Positions 8,924-15,774 of a stretch of 19,686 nt of DNA are shown here, in pieces; positions within the stretch are counted from its first letter, which is position 1, and the number at the start of each line of letters is the position of its first letter. The stretch covers positions 1-19,686 of the forward strand of contig CANJOX010000013.1 of assembly GCA_947475795.1 (NCBI GenBank), in the 5' to 3' direction. A model generated the notes under the pieces. It saw only the letters and a program-made list of their open reading frames with translations, was not told where the DNA came from and did not search any database. The DNA comes from Gemmatimonadota bacterium. Its GTDB lineage: Bacteria > Gemmatimonadota > Gemmatimonadetes > Gemmatimonadales > Gemmatimonadaceae. The position numbers and the translations under genes were made by a program.

Positions 8924-9811
8924 ATGACGACGAAACGACGCGACGAACTCCTGGTGGGCCTGCTGCTGCTGTTCGCGGTAGTGCTGGGAATCGGCGGCAC
9001 GATCTGGATCGCCCGTGGCGGCCTCGCCAGCGGGTACCCCATGTTCGCCCGCTTCCCGTGGGGTGCCGGTCTCAAGCAGGGACAACCCGTGCTGCTGGCC
9101 GGCGTGCAGGTGGGCTACGTGGACAAAGTGCAGCTGATTCCCGACGGCACGATCACGGTGCAGCTCCAGATGCAGTCGCAGTATCAGGTGCCGGCCGGGA
9201 GTACCGCCACGGTACAGGCCAACGGCATCTTCGGCGACATGCTGATCGCGCTCACCCCGGTCGTGGGCCGGCAGGGGTACATGTCGTCCGGCGACACGAT
9301 CCCCACCGGGAAGGGGTCACCGGGCGTGCCGGAGTTGCTGAGCAAGGGCGACTCCATCGCGCTCAACGTCCGCGCGCTGACCGACGCCGCGCGCACGCAG
9401 TTCGTCGAAGGCGGCGGCATGCAGGATGTGCGGCAGACGGTCGCCGATCTCGCCAAGCTCGTGACGCAACTGAGCGCGGTCACGGCCGAACAGTCGAAGC
9501 AGCTCACGCTCACGCAGCAATCGGTGCGCCGCACGCTGGCCAGCATCGATTCCGCAAAGGTCGACTCCACCGTCAAGAATCTGCAGGCCGCCTCGGCGCA
9601 GCTCGACGCGCTGGCCCGTGACTTCAAGCAGACGAACGGTCAGGTGCAGGGCGTGCTGGACAAGGTCAGCAACGGCACCGGCACGGCGGCACGCCTGCTC
9701 AATGATCCGTCGGTCTATGCGCGGATGGACACGCTGCTGCTGCGGGTGGATTCGCTGATGGCGGATTTGAAGAAGAATCCGAAGAGGTACATCAATTTGC
9801 GGATTTTCTAG
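8924..9811 (+). CDS. mlaD: MCE-domain periplasmic lipid-binding protein (MlaD family)
   Basis: This is the membrane-anchored MCE protein that in the Mla system forms a ring around a hydrophobic pore and partners the MlaE permease. The 295-aa product has an N-terminal membrane anchor (about residues 8-30, following MTTKRRDELLVG). An MCE domain spans about residues 38-115, with GLKQGQPVLLAGVQVGYVDKV and the conserved IFGDMLIALTP. A long, Gln/Ser-rich predicted coiled-coil follows from about residue 165 to 275, and the end is KNPKRYINLRIF, a terminal pattern seen in many MCE proteins of FCB bacteria. E. coli MlaD is shorter (about 180 aa) and lacks this long helical extension, which may bridge further across the periplasm. 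It is the last gene of the lptF-lptG-mlaE-mlaD operon; a 53-bp repeat begins ten bases after its stop. Confidence 0.9.
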   Translation: MTTKRRDELLVGLLLLFAVVLGIGGTIWIARGGLASGYPMFARFPWGAGLKQGQPVLLAGVQVGYVDKVQLIPDGTITVQLQMQSQYQVPAGSTATVQANGIFGDMLIALTPVVGRQGYMSSGDTIPTGKGSPGVPELLSKGDSIALNVRALTDAARTQFVEGGGMQDVRQTVADLAKLVTQLSAVTAEQSKQLTLTQQSVRRTLASIDSAKVDSTVKNLQAASAQLDALARDFKQTNGQVQGVLDKVSNGTGTAARLLNDPSVYARMDTLLLRVDSLMADLKKNPKRYINLRIF

Positions 9812-9820
9812 GAACTGCGA

Positions 9821-9873
9821 ACTGCAAACTCCCTAGTAAGCAGGGGGGAGGGTATCAGGGAGGAGGGGGCAGG
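9821..9873 (-). repeat. 53-bp C/T-rich intergenic repeat, copy A (minus orientation)
   Basis: Read on the minus strand, this copy aligns without gaps to copies B (10349-10401) and C (13949-14001): by hand, 41 of 53 positions match B and 43 of 53 match C. It starts CCTGCC and ends GCAGT. It begins ten bases past the mlaD stop, and its distal end supplies the last coding bases (Leu and four Pro codons) and stop of the four-helix-bundle gene. The plus strand holds four runs of three or more G. Confidence 0.85.
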
Positions 9874-10277
9874 TCGCTTGGGCGGCTTGCCTCCTTCGTT
9901 TTGGCGGTCGCTTTCTCATCGGCGGCTTTGCGCACGAAATGTTGGCGGAGGCCGTAGGTCATTCGGCGGACCTGACGGGTTTCGTCGATGGCGTCGCCGA
10001 TGCCGGGGAGCTTGAGACCCAGCTTGTCGGCAAGGACGAGGTGGCTTTCCACTTCGAATGCGGACGAGATCGCGTAGCTGAGAAATCGCGCGCAGTCGGC
10101 GGCCGTGGGCTGGCCGACGCCCTCGGCGATGTTGGTGGGAATGGAGCCGACGGCTCGACGGAGCTGCGAGGCCAGTCCAGGCGCCTCAGCGCGGCGAATG
10201 TTTCGCGTGATCCGATGCACGCGCACCGCCAGCTCCATTGCGCGGTGCCACGCCTGAATGTTGGCAGGATCTTGCAT
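9855..10277 (-). CDS. Four-helix-bundle protein, 23S rRNA intervening-sequence (S23/TIGR02436) family
   Basis: The 140-aa helical protein belongs to the family first found encoded in intervening sequences of 23S rRNA genes and related in fold to the Avd protein of diversity-generating retroelements. No enzymatic role is known. Diagnostic segments are IQAWHRAMELAVRVHRIT near the N-terminus, QLRRAVGSIPTNIAEGVGQ in the middle and FLSYAISSAFEVESHLVLADKLG. The tail is Lys/Ala-rich and ends DLPPPP, the prolines being encoded by repeat copy A. ATG at 10277 gives the usual N-terminus directly before the first helix; GTG at 10301 would add eight unconserved residues. No strong ribosome binding site is visible at either. 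The gene lies alone between two inverted copies of a 53-bp repeat and points against the preceding operon. It is not inside an rRNA gene. Confidence 0.88.
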   Translation of the reverse strand: MQDPANIQAWHRAMELAVRVHRITRNIRRAEAPGLASQLRRAVGSIPTNIAEGVGQPTAADCARFLSYAISSAFEVESHLVLADKLGLKLPGIGDAIDETRQVRRMTYGLRQHFVRKAADEKATAKTKEASRPSDLPPPP

Positions 10278-10348
10278 GCCGTGAGGATACCGGCACCACA
10301 CGCCATCGGTGTCATCGAGAGTACGCCGCTGCTCTCACCGCGACGCCC

Positions 10349-10401
10349 TCTGCCCCCTCCACCCTGACGCCCTCCTACCTGCCTCCTAAGCCGTTGGCAG
10401 T
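10349..10401 (+). repeat. 53-bp C/T-rich intergenic repeat, copy B
   Basis: This copy begins TCTGCCCCCTCC and ends CCGTTGGCAGT. It matches copy C at 44 of 53 positions by hand count, with no gaps. Orientation is opposite to copy A, so A and B form an inverted pair around the four-helix-bundle gene. The ends CTGCC and GGCAG are themselves complementary. It lies 18 bases from the terminator of the TonB-receptor gene. Confidence 0.88.
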
Positions 10402-10418
10402 TCTCACCCGTACAACGG

Positions 10419-10445
10419 AAAAGCGGCGCCGTCTCCGGCGCCGCT
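10419..10445 (-). terminator. Rho-independent terminator of the TonB-dependent receptor gene
   Basis: A perfect 10-bp stem (AGCGGCGCCG at 10422-10431 with CGGCGCCGCT at 10436-10445) closes a four-base loop. On the minus strand it is followed by TTTT (the A residues at 10419-10422). It lies about 33 bases beyond the stop codon at 10479, in the correct orientation for the receptor gene. Confidence 0.78.
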
Positions 10446-10478
10446 CTCCCTACACCAGCACCATCACCATCACGACGC

Positions 10479-13400
10479 TTAGAACGACAACCGCAGACTC
10501 GCCTGAATCTGATAGAACTGGCTGAAGTTCAGCGGCGTGAAGTTCGTGTTGAAGTTGTTCGTGAACGTCACGTTCGGCACCTGCGTGGCCGCGTCGGCGC
10601 TCGAGTACGACTGGACCTGCAGCAGCGTCGCGTTGCCGTTGGCCGACGCGGACTTGATCCGTCCCCACTTGCTGTTGAGCAGGTTCGCCGCGTTGAAGAT
10701 GTCAAAGCGGAGCGTGGCGCGCTCGCCACGGATCGACGGGAGCTGCTGTTCGATGGTCATGTCGAACCGGTCGAACATCGGGTTGCGGCAGGACGTCGGC
10801 TGCATGATCGTGCCGCGCTGCTTGTCGAGGCAGCTGTTGTCCTTGATGAACTGATCGAGCAGTGCCGCCTGCTGCGCCGGCGTGAAGGTCACGCCGCTCA
10901 CCGTCGTGGCCACGAAGCCCATCTTCGGATCGGTCGGGCCCGTGGGGATGTAGATCGGATCGTTGGCGTTGGAGCCGTCACCGTTCATGTCGCCGCGGCC
11001 GCCGTTGCCGCCGTACACGAAGGCGTACGGGGTACCCGACTGCTTGTTGTAGTAGAACGTGATGTTCGTCTGGTTGGACTTCCACGGCGCCGTGTAGGTG
11101 CCGTTGATCAGCAGGCGGTGCGGCTGATCGAACAGCGACGCGTTCACCGGCTGCGCCGTCTGCAGACCGGAGTAGACGCGGCCGAACTGCCAGTTGGACA
11201 ACGCCACCGACGACGACAGGTCGGTCACGGAGAAGCTGCGGCTGTACGTATAGGCCACGGACCCTTCGAACCCGCCGCTGAAGCGCTTGCGCAGCTGCGA
11301 CGTGGCGCTGTACGCGTAGTCCTTGCTCTGGTTGGAGAGCTCGATCACGTTGCTGCCGTACACCGGGAACAGCGGCGCAACGGTGGGCACGCCGGTCGCC
11401 GCAAAGTTGGCGAACACCGTGCGTCCCTGTGCATCCACCCGGCCGGTCTGCGGGATGTTGATGTTGTTGTAGAAGAAGCTGTTGATGCTCTTCGAGTACA
11501 GACCGTCGAACGTCGCGATCACATCGCCCGGCAGCTTGCGGTCGTAACCGAGCGTGGCGCGGAGCAGCTGCGGGAACTTGAGCTCGGGCACCGCGAGGTT
11601 CACCGTCCCGAGGAACGTGCCGTCATCGAGGCTCCGTCCGGCCGTACCATTGGTCTTGGCGGCACAGCCGCGCGGCGATTCCGGCGACGCCTTGAACAGC
11701 GGCGACGTCCCGTTGGTGGCCGACACCGATCCACCGCAGGTGAACTGGGCCAGACCGGCGCCGGTGTTCTGGAACTGGTTGGACATCCACACGTACGCCG
11801 GAATACCCTGGAACAGGCCGATACCGCCACGCACCTGATTCTTCTGGTCGCCGGTGGCATCCCAGTTGAAACCGAGACGCGGGGAGAACTGCAGGTTGCC
11901 CGAGGGCAGGTCGGACGTGCTGCGACCGAAGTCGCGCTGCACGGACGCGGCGAACGACGGCTTGTCGAAGAACAGCGGGACGTCCACGCGCAGGCCGAGC
12001 GTGGTGGTGAAGCGCGGCGTCACCGTCCACTGGTCCTGGATGTACGCGGCCAGCTGCGCGGCCGTGAAGTCGGCGACGACGTCACCACCGAGTCCGCCCG
12101 AACCGGAGAACGACGCCGGGACGGCGTTGCCGACGAAATCGGCGAGCGTGTTGTACGTGTAGTTGCCGTACGAGTTCTGCAGGAAGGCGTTGTAGGCCTT
12201 GTAGATCTCGTTGCGGGTACCGATCGACACGATGTGATTGCCGAGCGGCATCGTGAAGTTGTTCTGGATCTCGTACAGGTCTTCGCGCAGCTCATTGCCC
12301 TGCGAGCTGTTTTCCGTGCCGGCCCGGAAGCCGATGCCGGAACCGGTGCCGCCGATGTTCTGCACCAGCACCTGGGGGGCCAGCACGTCGGAGACGCGCT
12401 TGAAACGCGTCTTCGTGAGGCCGACGGTGAACTCGTTGGAGAAGCCGTTCGCGAAGTTCGTGAACGCCTGCCCGACGATCTGGTTGGACTGCTCGGAGCG
12501 GCGGAAACCGTTCGACGTGAAGTTGAACGTGCCGAGCGAGCGCGAGAAATCGAACGCTTCCTGGTCGTTGTAGATGTTGCGCAGCACGAGACGCGTGTTG
12601 CCCGACAGCTGGTAGTCAAGACGCACAAAGGTGTTGAGCAGCGGGTTCTCGTTCGACTGCTGCCCGCCGGTGCCTGCCTTGATGCCCTTGCCCGCCAGAT
12701 AGTTCACGAACGAATCGACCTGCGCCGTGGTGATCCGGGCGTTGGCGACCGGCGAGTTCACGAGGCCGGTCGGCGACGTCGGATCATAGAACGGGCCCGA
12801 CGACGGCGACACGTTCTGGCTGGTCTCGACGGTCGCGAAGAAGCGGAGCTTGTCCTTGATGATCGGCCCGCCCACCGAGGCGCCGAGCTGGCGGCGCACG
12901 AACGGCGCCGTGCGCAGGAACGCGGTGTCGCGTCCCATCTGCTGGTCGCGGTAGTACACGAACGCGGAGCCCTTGAACTCGTTGGTGCCCGACTGCGTCA
13001 CGGCGTTGACCAGCGCGCCGGTGAAGTTGCCCTGCCGCACGTCGTACGGCGACACGAGCACCTGGAATTCCTTGATGGCGTCGAGCGGCAGCGCGCGGCC
13101 ACCGACCTGCGCACCGACGGTCGGCGACGCGCCGAGGCCGAAGCGGTTGGCGAGCGAGACACCGTCGATCTGGATGTTGTTGAAGCGGTTGTTCTGACCG
13201 GCGGCCGAGATACGGCCGTCCTGTGACACGTTGACCTGCGGCGAGTTACGGATGAGATCCGACACGTCGCGATTGAGCGTCGGCAAGCGGCGCACCAGCG
13301 TGTCGGTCAGCACCGTCTGCACGCCCTGACGGGTGGCCGAGAAGTCGGCCGTCGTGGTCACGGCTTCCGTGCGAACGGCGGCGAGCTGCGTCGCCTGCTC

Positions 13401-13742
13401 CTTCATCTGGAAGTTGAGGCGCGTGGCCTGCGTGAGGCTGACGACGACGTCCGTACGCGTCTGCGGCGCAAAACCGATGCGGCGCGCCGTCACCGTGTAC
13501 GTACCGACCTCGAGGTTCTGAATGAAGAAGCGACCATTGTCGCGTGTGATCTGGCTGGCCTTCGCGCCGTTGGCACGATTGACCACTTCGATCGACACGT
13601 TCGGGACGGGGGCATTCTTTTCGTCCGTCACGAGGCCGGTGATCGCGCCCGTCGTGGTGCCCTGCGCCGCGAGCGGCGCGGTGGAACCGACGGCAAGAGC
13701 CGCGACCGCGAGGGCCAGGCTGAGCCAACGTTGAATACGCAT
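10479..13742 (-). CDS. TonB-dependent receptor, Oar-like, with N-terminal carboxypeptidase-regulatory domain
   Basis: This 1087-aa outer-membrane beta-barrel receptor is presumed to import a large or scarce substrate using TonB energy; the substrate cannot be told from sequence. ATG at 13742 gives a good signal peptide (MRIQRWLSLALAVAALAVGS, then TAPLAAQG). A carboxypeptidase-regulatory-like Ig domain covers about residues 31-112 (TGAITGLVTDEKNAPVPNVSI onward). A plug domain follows, with NNIQIDGVSLANRFG and then NAVTQSGTNEFKGSAFVYYRD, and the remainder is barrel, ending in Phe as outer-membrane barrels usually do (LRLSF). The layout resembles the Oar group more than nutrient-specific siderophore receptors. 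No SusD-type lipoprotein is adjacent, so this is not a SusCD pair. The promoter-like site at 13816-13848 and terminator at 10419-10445 suggest a single-gene transcript. The 702-aa plus-strand ORF inside it is a shadow. Confidence 0.9.
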   Translation of the reverse strand: MRIQRWLSLALAVAALAVGSTAPLAAQGTTTGAITGLVTDEKNAPVPNVSIEVVNRANGAKASQITRDNGRFFIQNLEVGTYTVTARRIGFAPQTRTDVVVSLTQATRLNFQMKEQATQLAAVRTEAVTTTADFSATRQGVQTVLTDTLVRRLPTLNRDVSDLIRNSPQVNVSQDGRISAAGQNNRFNNIQIDGVSLANRFGLGASPTVGAQVGGRALPLDAIKEFQVLVSPYDVRQGNFTGALVNAVTQSGTNEFKGSAFVYYRDQQMGRDTAFLRTAPFVRRQLGASVGGPIIKDKLRFFATVETSQNVSPSSGPFYDPTSPTGLVNSPVANARITTAQVDSFVNYLAGKGIKAGTGGQQSNENPLLNTFVRLDYQLSGNTRLVLRNIYNDQEAFDFSRSLGTFNFTSNGFRRSEQSNQIVGQAFTNFANGFSNEFTVGLTKTRFKRVSDVLAPQVLVQNIGGTGSGIGFRAGTENSSQGNELREDLYEIQNNFTMPLGNHIVSIGTRNEIYKAYNAFLQNSYGNYTYNTLADFVGNAVPASFSGSGGLGGDVVADFTAAQLAAYIQDQWTVTPRFTTTLGLRVDVPLFFDKPSFAASVQRDFGRSTSDLPSGNLQFSPRLGFNWDATGDQKNQVRGGIGLFQGIPAYVWMSNQFQNTGAGLAQFTCGGSVSATNGTSPLFKASPESPRGCAAKTNGTAGRSLDDGTFLGTVNLAVPELKFPQLLRATLGYDRKLPGDVIATFDGLYSKSINSFFYNNINIPQTGRVDAQGRTVFANFAATGVPTVAPLFPVYGSNVIELSNQSKDYAYSATSQLRKRFSGGFEGSVAYTYSRSFSVTDLSSSVALSNWQFGRVYSGLQTAQPVNASLFDQPHRLLINGTYTAPWKSNQTNITFYYNKQSGTPYAFVYGGNGGRGDMNGDGSNANDPIYIPTGPTDPKMGFVATTVSGVTFTPAQQAALLDQFIKDNSCLDKQRGTIMQPTSCRNPMFDRFDMTIEQQLPSIRGERATLRFDIFNAANLLNSKWGRIKSASANGNATLLQVQSYSSADAATQVPNVTFTNNFNTNFTPLNFSQFYQIQASLRLSF

Positions 13743-13776
13743 GAGAGCTGGTTGTCCGTAATTGTGGAGGAGACGT

Positions 13777-13813
13777 CCCTCGGGGCCAGGCAGACCCGAC
13801 CGAGCCCCGAGGG
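13777..13813 (-). promoter_or_regulatory. Hairpin in the predicted 5' leader of the TonB-dependent receptor gene
   Basis: CCCTCGGGGC (13777-13786) and GCCCCGAGGG (13804-13813) are perfect inverted 10-mers around a 17-base loop. They lie between the candidate promoter and the start codon at 13742, so the transcript would begin at or near this stem. There is no T-run after it on the minus strand, so it is not an obvious terminator. Its role is unknown. Confidence 0.45.
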
Positions 13814-13815
13814 CG

Positions 13816-13848
13816 CTAAAAGTAAGGTTGGCCTGTACGGAGGGGCAA
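13816..13848 (-). promoter_or_regulatory. Candidate promoter of the TonB-dependent receptor gene
   Basis: On the minus strand TTGCCC begins at 13848 and TACTTTTAG ends at 13816. The second element fits the Bacteroidota -7 pattern TAnnTTTG except for its last base, and TTG matches the -33 element. Spacing between them is 21 bases, slightly longer than the usual 19-20. The match to the general sigma70 consensus is poor. It is the only AT-rich patch in the upstream region. Confidence 0.3.
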
Positions 13849-13911
13849 CCGATCGGTGTAACCGTGGGGTCACGCTGGACCTGCCAACCGCTGAGGACGC
13901 AGGGAGGAGGT

Positions 13912-13965
13912 GAAAAGGGAGGAGGAGGCAGGGGGACCGCCAATGGCCCCTGCCTCCTCCTCCCT
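13912..13965 (-). terminator. Perfect 19-bp hairpin, possible terminator of the amino-acid permease gene
   Basis: AGGGAGGAGGAGGCAGGGG (13916-13934) pairs perfectly with 13947-13965 around a 12-base loop. On the minus strand the stem is followed by TTTTC. It lies about 35 bases after the permease stop, as expected of a terminator. The right arm is part of repeat copy C, and the left arm repeats the same sequence inverted, so it may equally be a by-product of the repeat element. Confidence 0.5.
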
Positions 13966-14001
13966 GACACCCTCCACCCTGCTCCCTAAACCGTTGGCAG
14001 T
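13949..14001 (+). repeat. 53-bp C/T-rich intergenic repeat, copy C
   Basis: This is the third ungapped member, beginning CCTGCCTCCTCC and ending CCGTTGGCAGT. Its last base is also the last base of the permease stop codon (14001-14003). A partial inverted copy of its first 17-20 bases lies at 13916-13934, and a degraded G-rich stretch at 13901-13910. The rest of the 258-base gap between the permease and the receptor (13743-14000) holds the leader and promoter features listed separately. Confidence 0.88.
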
Positions 14002-15407
14002 CAGGGTCTTACGGTCTTCCTTCCCACGGTCAGGTAATACACCGGCACGCCCAGCAGAATCACCCCGAACACCCCCAGCGTGGGCACCCGCTGCGCGTCG
14101 TCCATCAGCGCGTTGACCAGCAGGAACAGTGTGGCCAGACAGAACAGGGCGGGGACGAGGGGATACCACGGCGTGCGGACCGGTGGATTCCAGTCCGCCC
14201 GGCGGCGCAACTTGAAAATGGCCCCGATACTCATGATGTAGAACACGAGCGACGCGGTCACAAAGATGTCGGCCAGCTGCTCGAAGGTCCGCACCAGCAC
14301 GAAGGCGATCGCGATCGTGGCGGTGAGCAGGATCGCCACGTACGGCGTCTTGAAGGTCGGGTGGACCGCCGCGACCTTCTTGAAGAACAGGCCATCATCG
14401 GCCATCGCGAAGAAGATGCGCGGCCCGGTGAGCAGGGACCCGTTCACCGAGCCGAAGGTGGAGAGCAGCACGGTGATCGCGACGAGCGTCACGCCCACCG
14501 GACCGATCAGCCGCTCGGCCACGTCGGCGGCCACGAGACGGGCCCCGCGGATCTCGTCGACCGAGAGCACCGAGAGATACGCCAGATTCGCCAGCAGGTA
14601 GATGAAGATGATGGCCAGGGTGCCGAGGACGATCGCCTTGGGGAGGGTACGCTCGGGGTCCTTCACCTCGCCGGCCACCTTGGAGAGATCGCCCCAGCCG
14701 TCAAAGGCCCACAGCACCGACACCAGCGCCAACCCGAAGGCCGACACCGAGAAGCTGCCGGGGGGCGCGGCGGGGGTGAAATGACCGCCCGTCTGCGGCA
14801 GCCCCAGAATGAGGGCAAGCAGAATGATCAGCATGAGACCGCCGTACTTGGCGACCGTGGTGAAGTTCTGCACGAGCGCGCCCCACCGGAGCCCCACCAC
14901 GTTGATCACGGCCATCAAGGCCACGGTGGCGGCGGCGATCCAGTGCGCGTAGGTGTCGTAGGGGGCCACCACGGGGTTGTAGCCCAGGCCGCGCAGCAGG
15001 TACTCGGCGAAGGTGGTGGAGATACCCCCGAGGGCCGCGGCGCGGATCAGGGTGAGCTCAGACCAGCCGTAGAGAAACGCCGGCAGGCGCCCCCACGCCT
15101 CGCGGATGTACACGAAGTAGCCGCCCGTCCGCGGCATCGCCCCGGCGAGCTCGGCCAGGGTGAGCGCCCCGCACAGGGCGAAGATGCCGCCCGTGACCCA
15201 GACGGCCATGAGCGGGAGCGGGCCGGGCAGCTTGTCGGCGATCCCCGCGGGTGAGCGGAAAATGCCGGAACCGATCGTGGTGCCCACGAGGACCGCGATC
15301 GCACTCCACAATCCGAGGCGCCGCGGCAGTTCGGTGGCCGCGCCCCGACCGGAATCCGGGTCCGAACCGGCTCCGCGGGGCGTCGAGGAAACAGAAGGTG
15401 AGGTCAT
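14001..15407 (-). CDS. APC-superfamily amino-acid permease
   Basis: This 468-aa inner-membrane transporter of the amino acid-polyamine-organocation family probably takes up or exchanges amino acids; the substrate cannot be assigned. The first membrane segment carries the family signature VGTTIGSGIF (residues 41-50). A second conserved stretch is ALTLAELAGAMPRTGGYFVYIREAWG, and the sixth segment has SVLWAFDGWGDLSKVAGEVKDPERTLPKAI, typical of LAT/YjeH-like members. About twelve hydrophobic segments are visible. ATG at 15407 is chosen over a start near 15467 because the extra residues are Arg-rich, unconserved and would overlap the divergent gene's leader. A Ser/Pro/Gly-rich cytoplasmic N-tail of about 30 residues precedes the first segment. 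It is divergent from the CoxII-hairpin gene, with 65 bases between the starts. Confidence 0.9.
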   Translation of the reverse strand: MTSPSVSSTPRGAGSDPDSGRGAATELPRRLGLWSAIAVLVGTTIGSGIFRSPAGIADKLPGPLPLMAVWVTGGIFALCGALTLAELAGAMPRTGGYFVYIREAWGRLPAFLYGWSELTLIRAAALGGISTTFAEYLLRGLGYNPVVAPYDTYAHWIAAATVALMAVINVVGLRWGALVQNFTTVAKYGGLMLIILLALILGLPQTGGHFTPAAPPGSFSVSAFGLALVSVLWAFDGWGDLSKVAGEVKDPERTLPKAIVLGTLAIIFIYLLANLAYLSVLSVDEIRGARLVAADVAERLIGPVGVTLVAITVLLSTFGSVNGSLLTGPRIFFAMADDGLFFKKVAAVHPTFKTPYVAILLTATIAIAFVLVRTFEQLADIFVTASLVFYIMSIGAIFKLRRRADWNPPVRTPWYPLVPALFCLATLFLLVNALMDDAQRVPTLGVFGVILLGVPVYYLTVGRKTVRP

Positions 15408-15472
15408 GCGCGCTATGGTAGTACGCCGCGCGCAGTACCGCACGGGGTGCTGCCGTCTACTTTTCACAGGTT

Positions 15473-15718
15473 ATGACATCCGTCCTCTCCGTGACCCTTC
15501 CGCCGACCGTGACCACCGCGCTGTTCTGGAGCGCTGTCGTGGCCTGCGTGATCGCACAAGTCTTCATCCTGCGCGCCGTCTTCCGCACGCTGCCCAAGCT
15601 GCCCACGTCGTCGCAGGTGCCGACCCCGCACCGCCTCACCGAGATCGTGTGGGTCGTGCTCCCCGTCGGCGGACTCCTGGCTGTTTTCGTCGGCGCCTGG
15701 CGCGCCCTGCCCCTATGA
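15473..15718 (+). CDS. Small membrane protein resembling the cytochrome oxidase subunit II transmembrane hairpin
   Basis: The 81-aa product has two membrane segments, about residues 15-37 (ALFWSAVVACVIAQVFIL) and 57-77. The second is preceded by PHRLTEIVWVVLPVGG. This resembles the hallmark of CoxII, where a short loop leads to E-x-x-W-x-x-x-P at the start of the second helix. The periplasmic CuA cupredoxin domain that normally follows is entirely absent. The gene is the first of a chain leading to ctaB, the haem O synthase needed to build haem-copper oxidases, which supports a respiratory link. Similarity is judged by eye and is short, so another two-helix membrane protein is possible. The ATG has only a weak AGG three bases upstream. 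Its stop overlaps the next ATG (ATGA). Confidence 0.65.
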   Translation: MTSVLSVTLPPTVTTALFWSAVVACVIAQVFILRAVFRTLPKLPTSSQVPTPHRLTEIVWVVLPVGGLLAVFVGAWRALPL

Positions 15719-15774
15719 GCTTCTCCATGATGCAGTCTCCAGTTTCGTCGCGGGCCGTGCCCCCGGTCTCGTGA
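15715..15774 (+). CDS. Possible 19-codon coupling minicistron ahead of ctaB
   Basis: ATG at 15715 overlaps the preceding stop as ATGA. The reading frame MSFSMMQSPVSSRAVPPVS ends with a TGA at 15772-15774 that overlaps the ctaB GTG at 15771 as GTGA. Both junctions are the classic four-base form used for translational coupling elsewhere in this window. No family is recognisable. It may simply be a leader that carries ribosomes across the 52-base gap, or chance. Confidence 0.35.
   Translation: MSFSMMQSPVSSRAVPPVS

Noticed and set aside
11118..13226. Plus-strand ORF of 702 codons
   Set aside because: It lies entirely opposite the TonB-receptor gene and has low-complexity Arg/Glu/Val/Ala-rich composition. 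It is a shadow frame caused by high GC.
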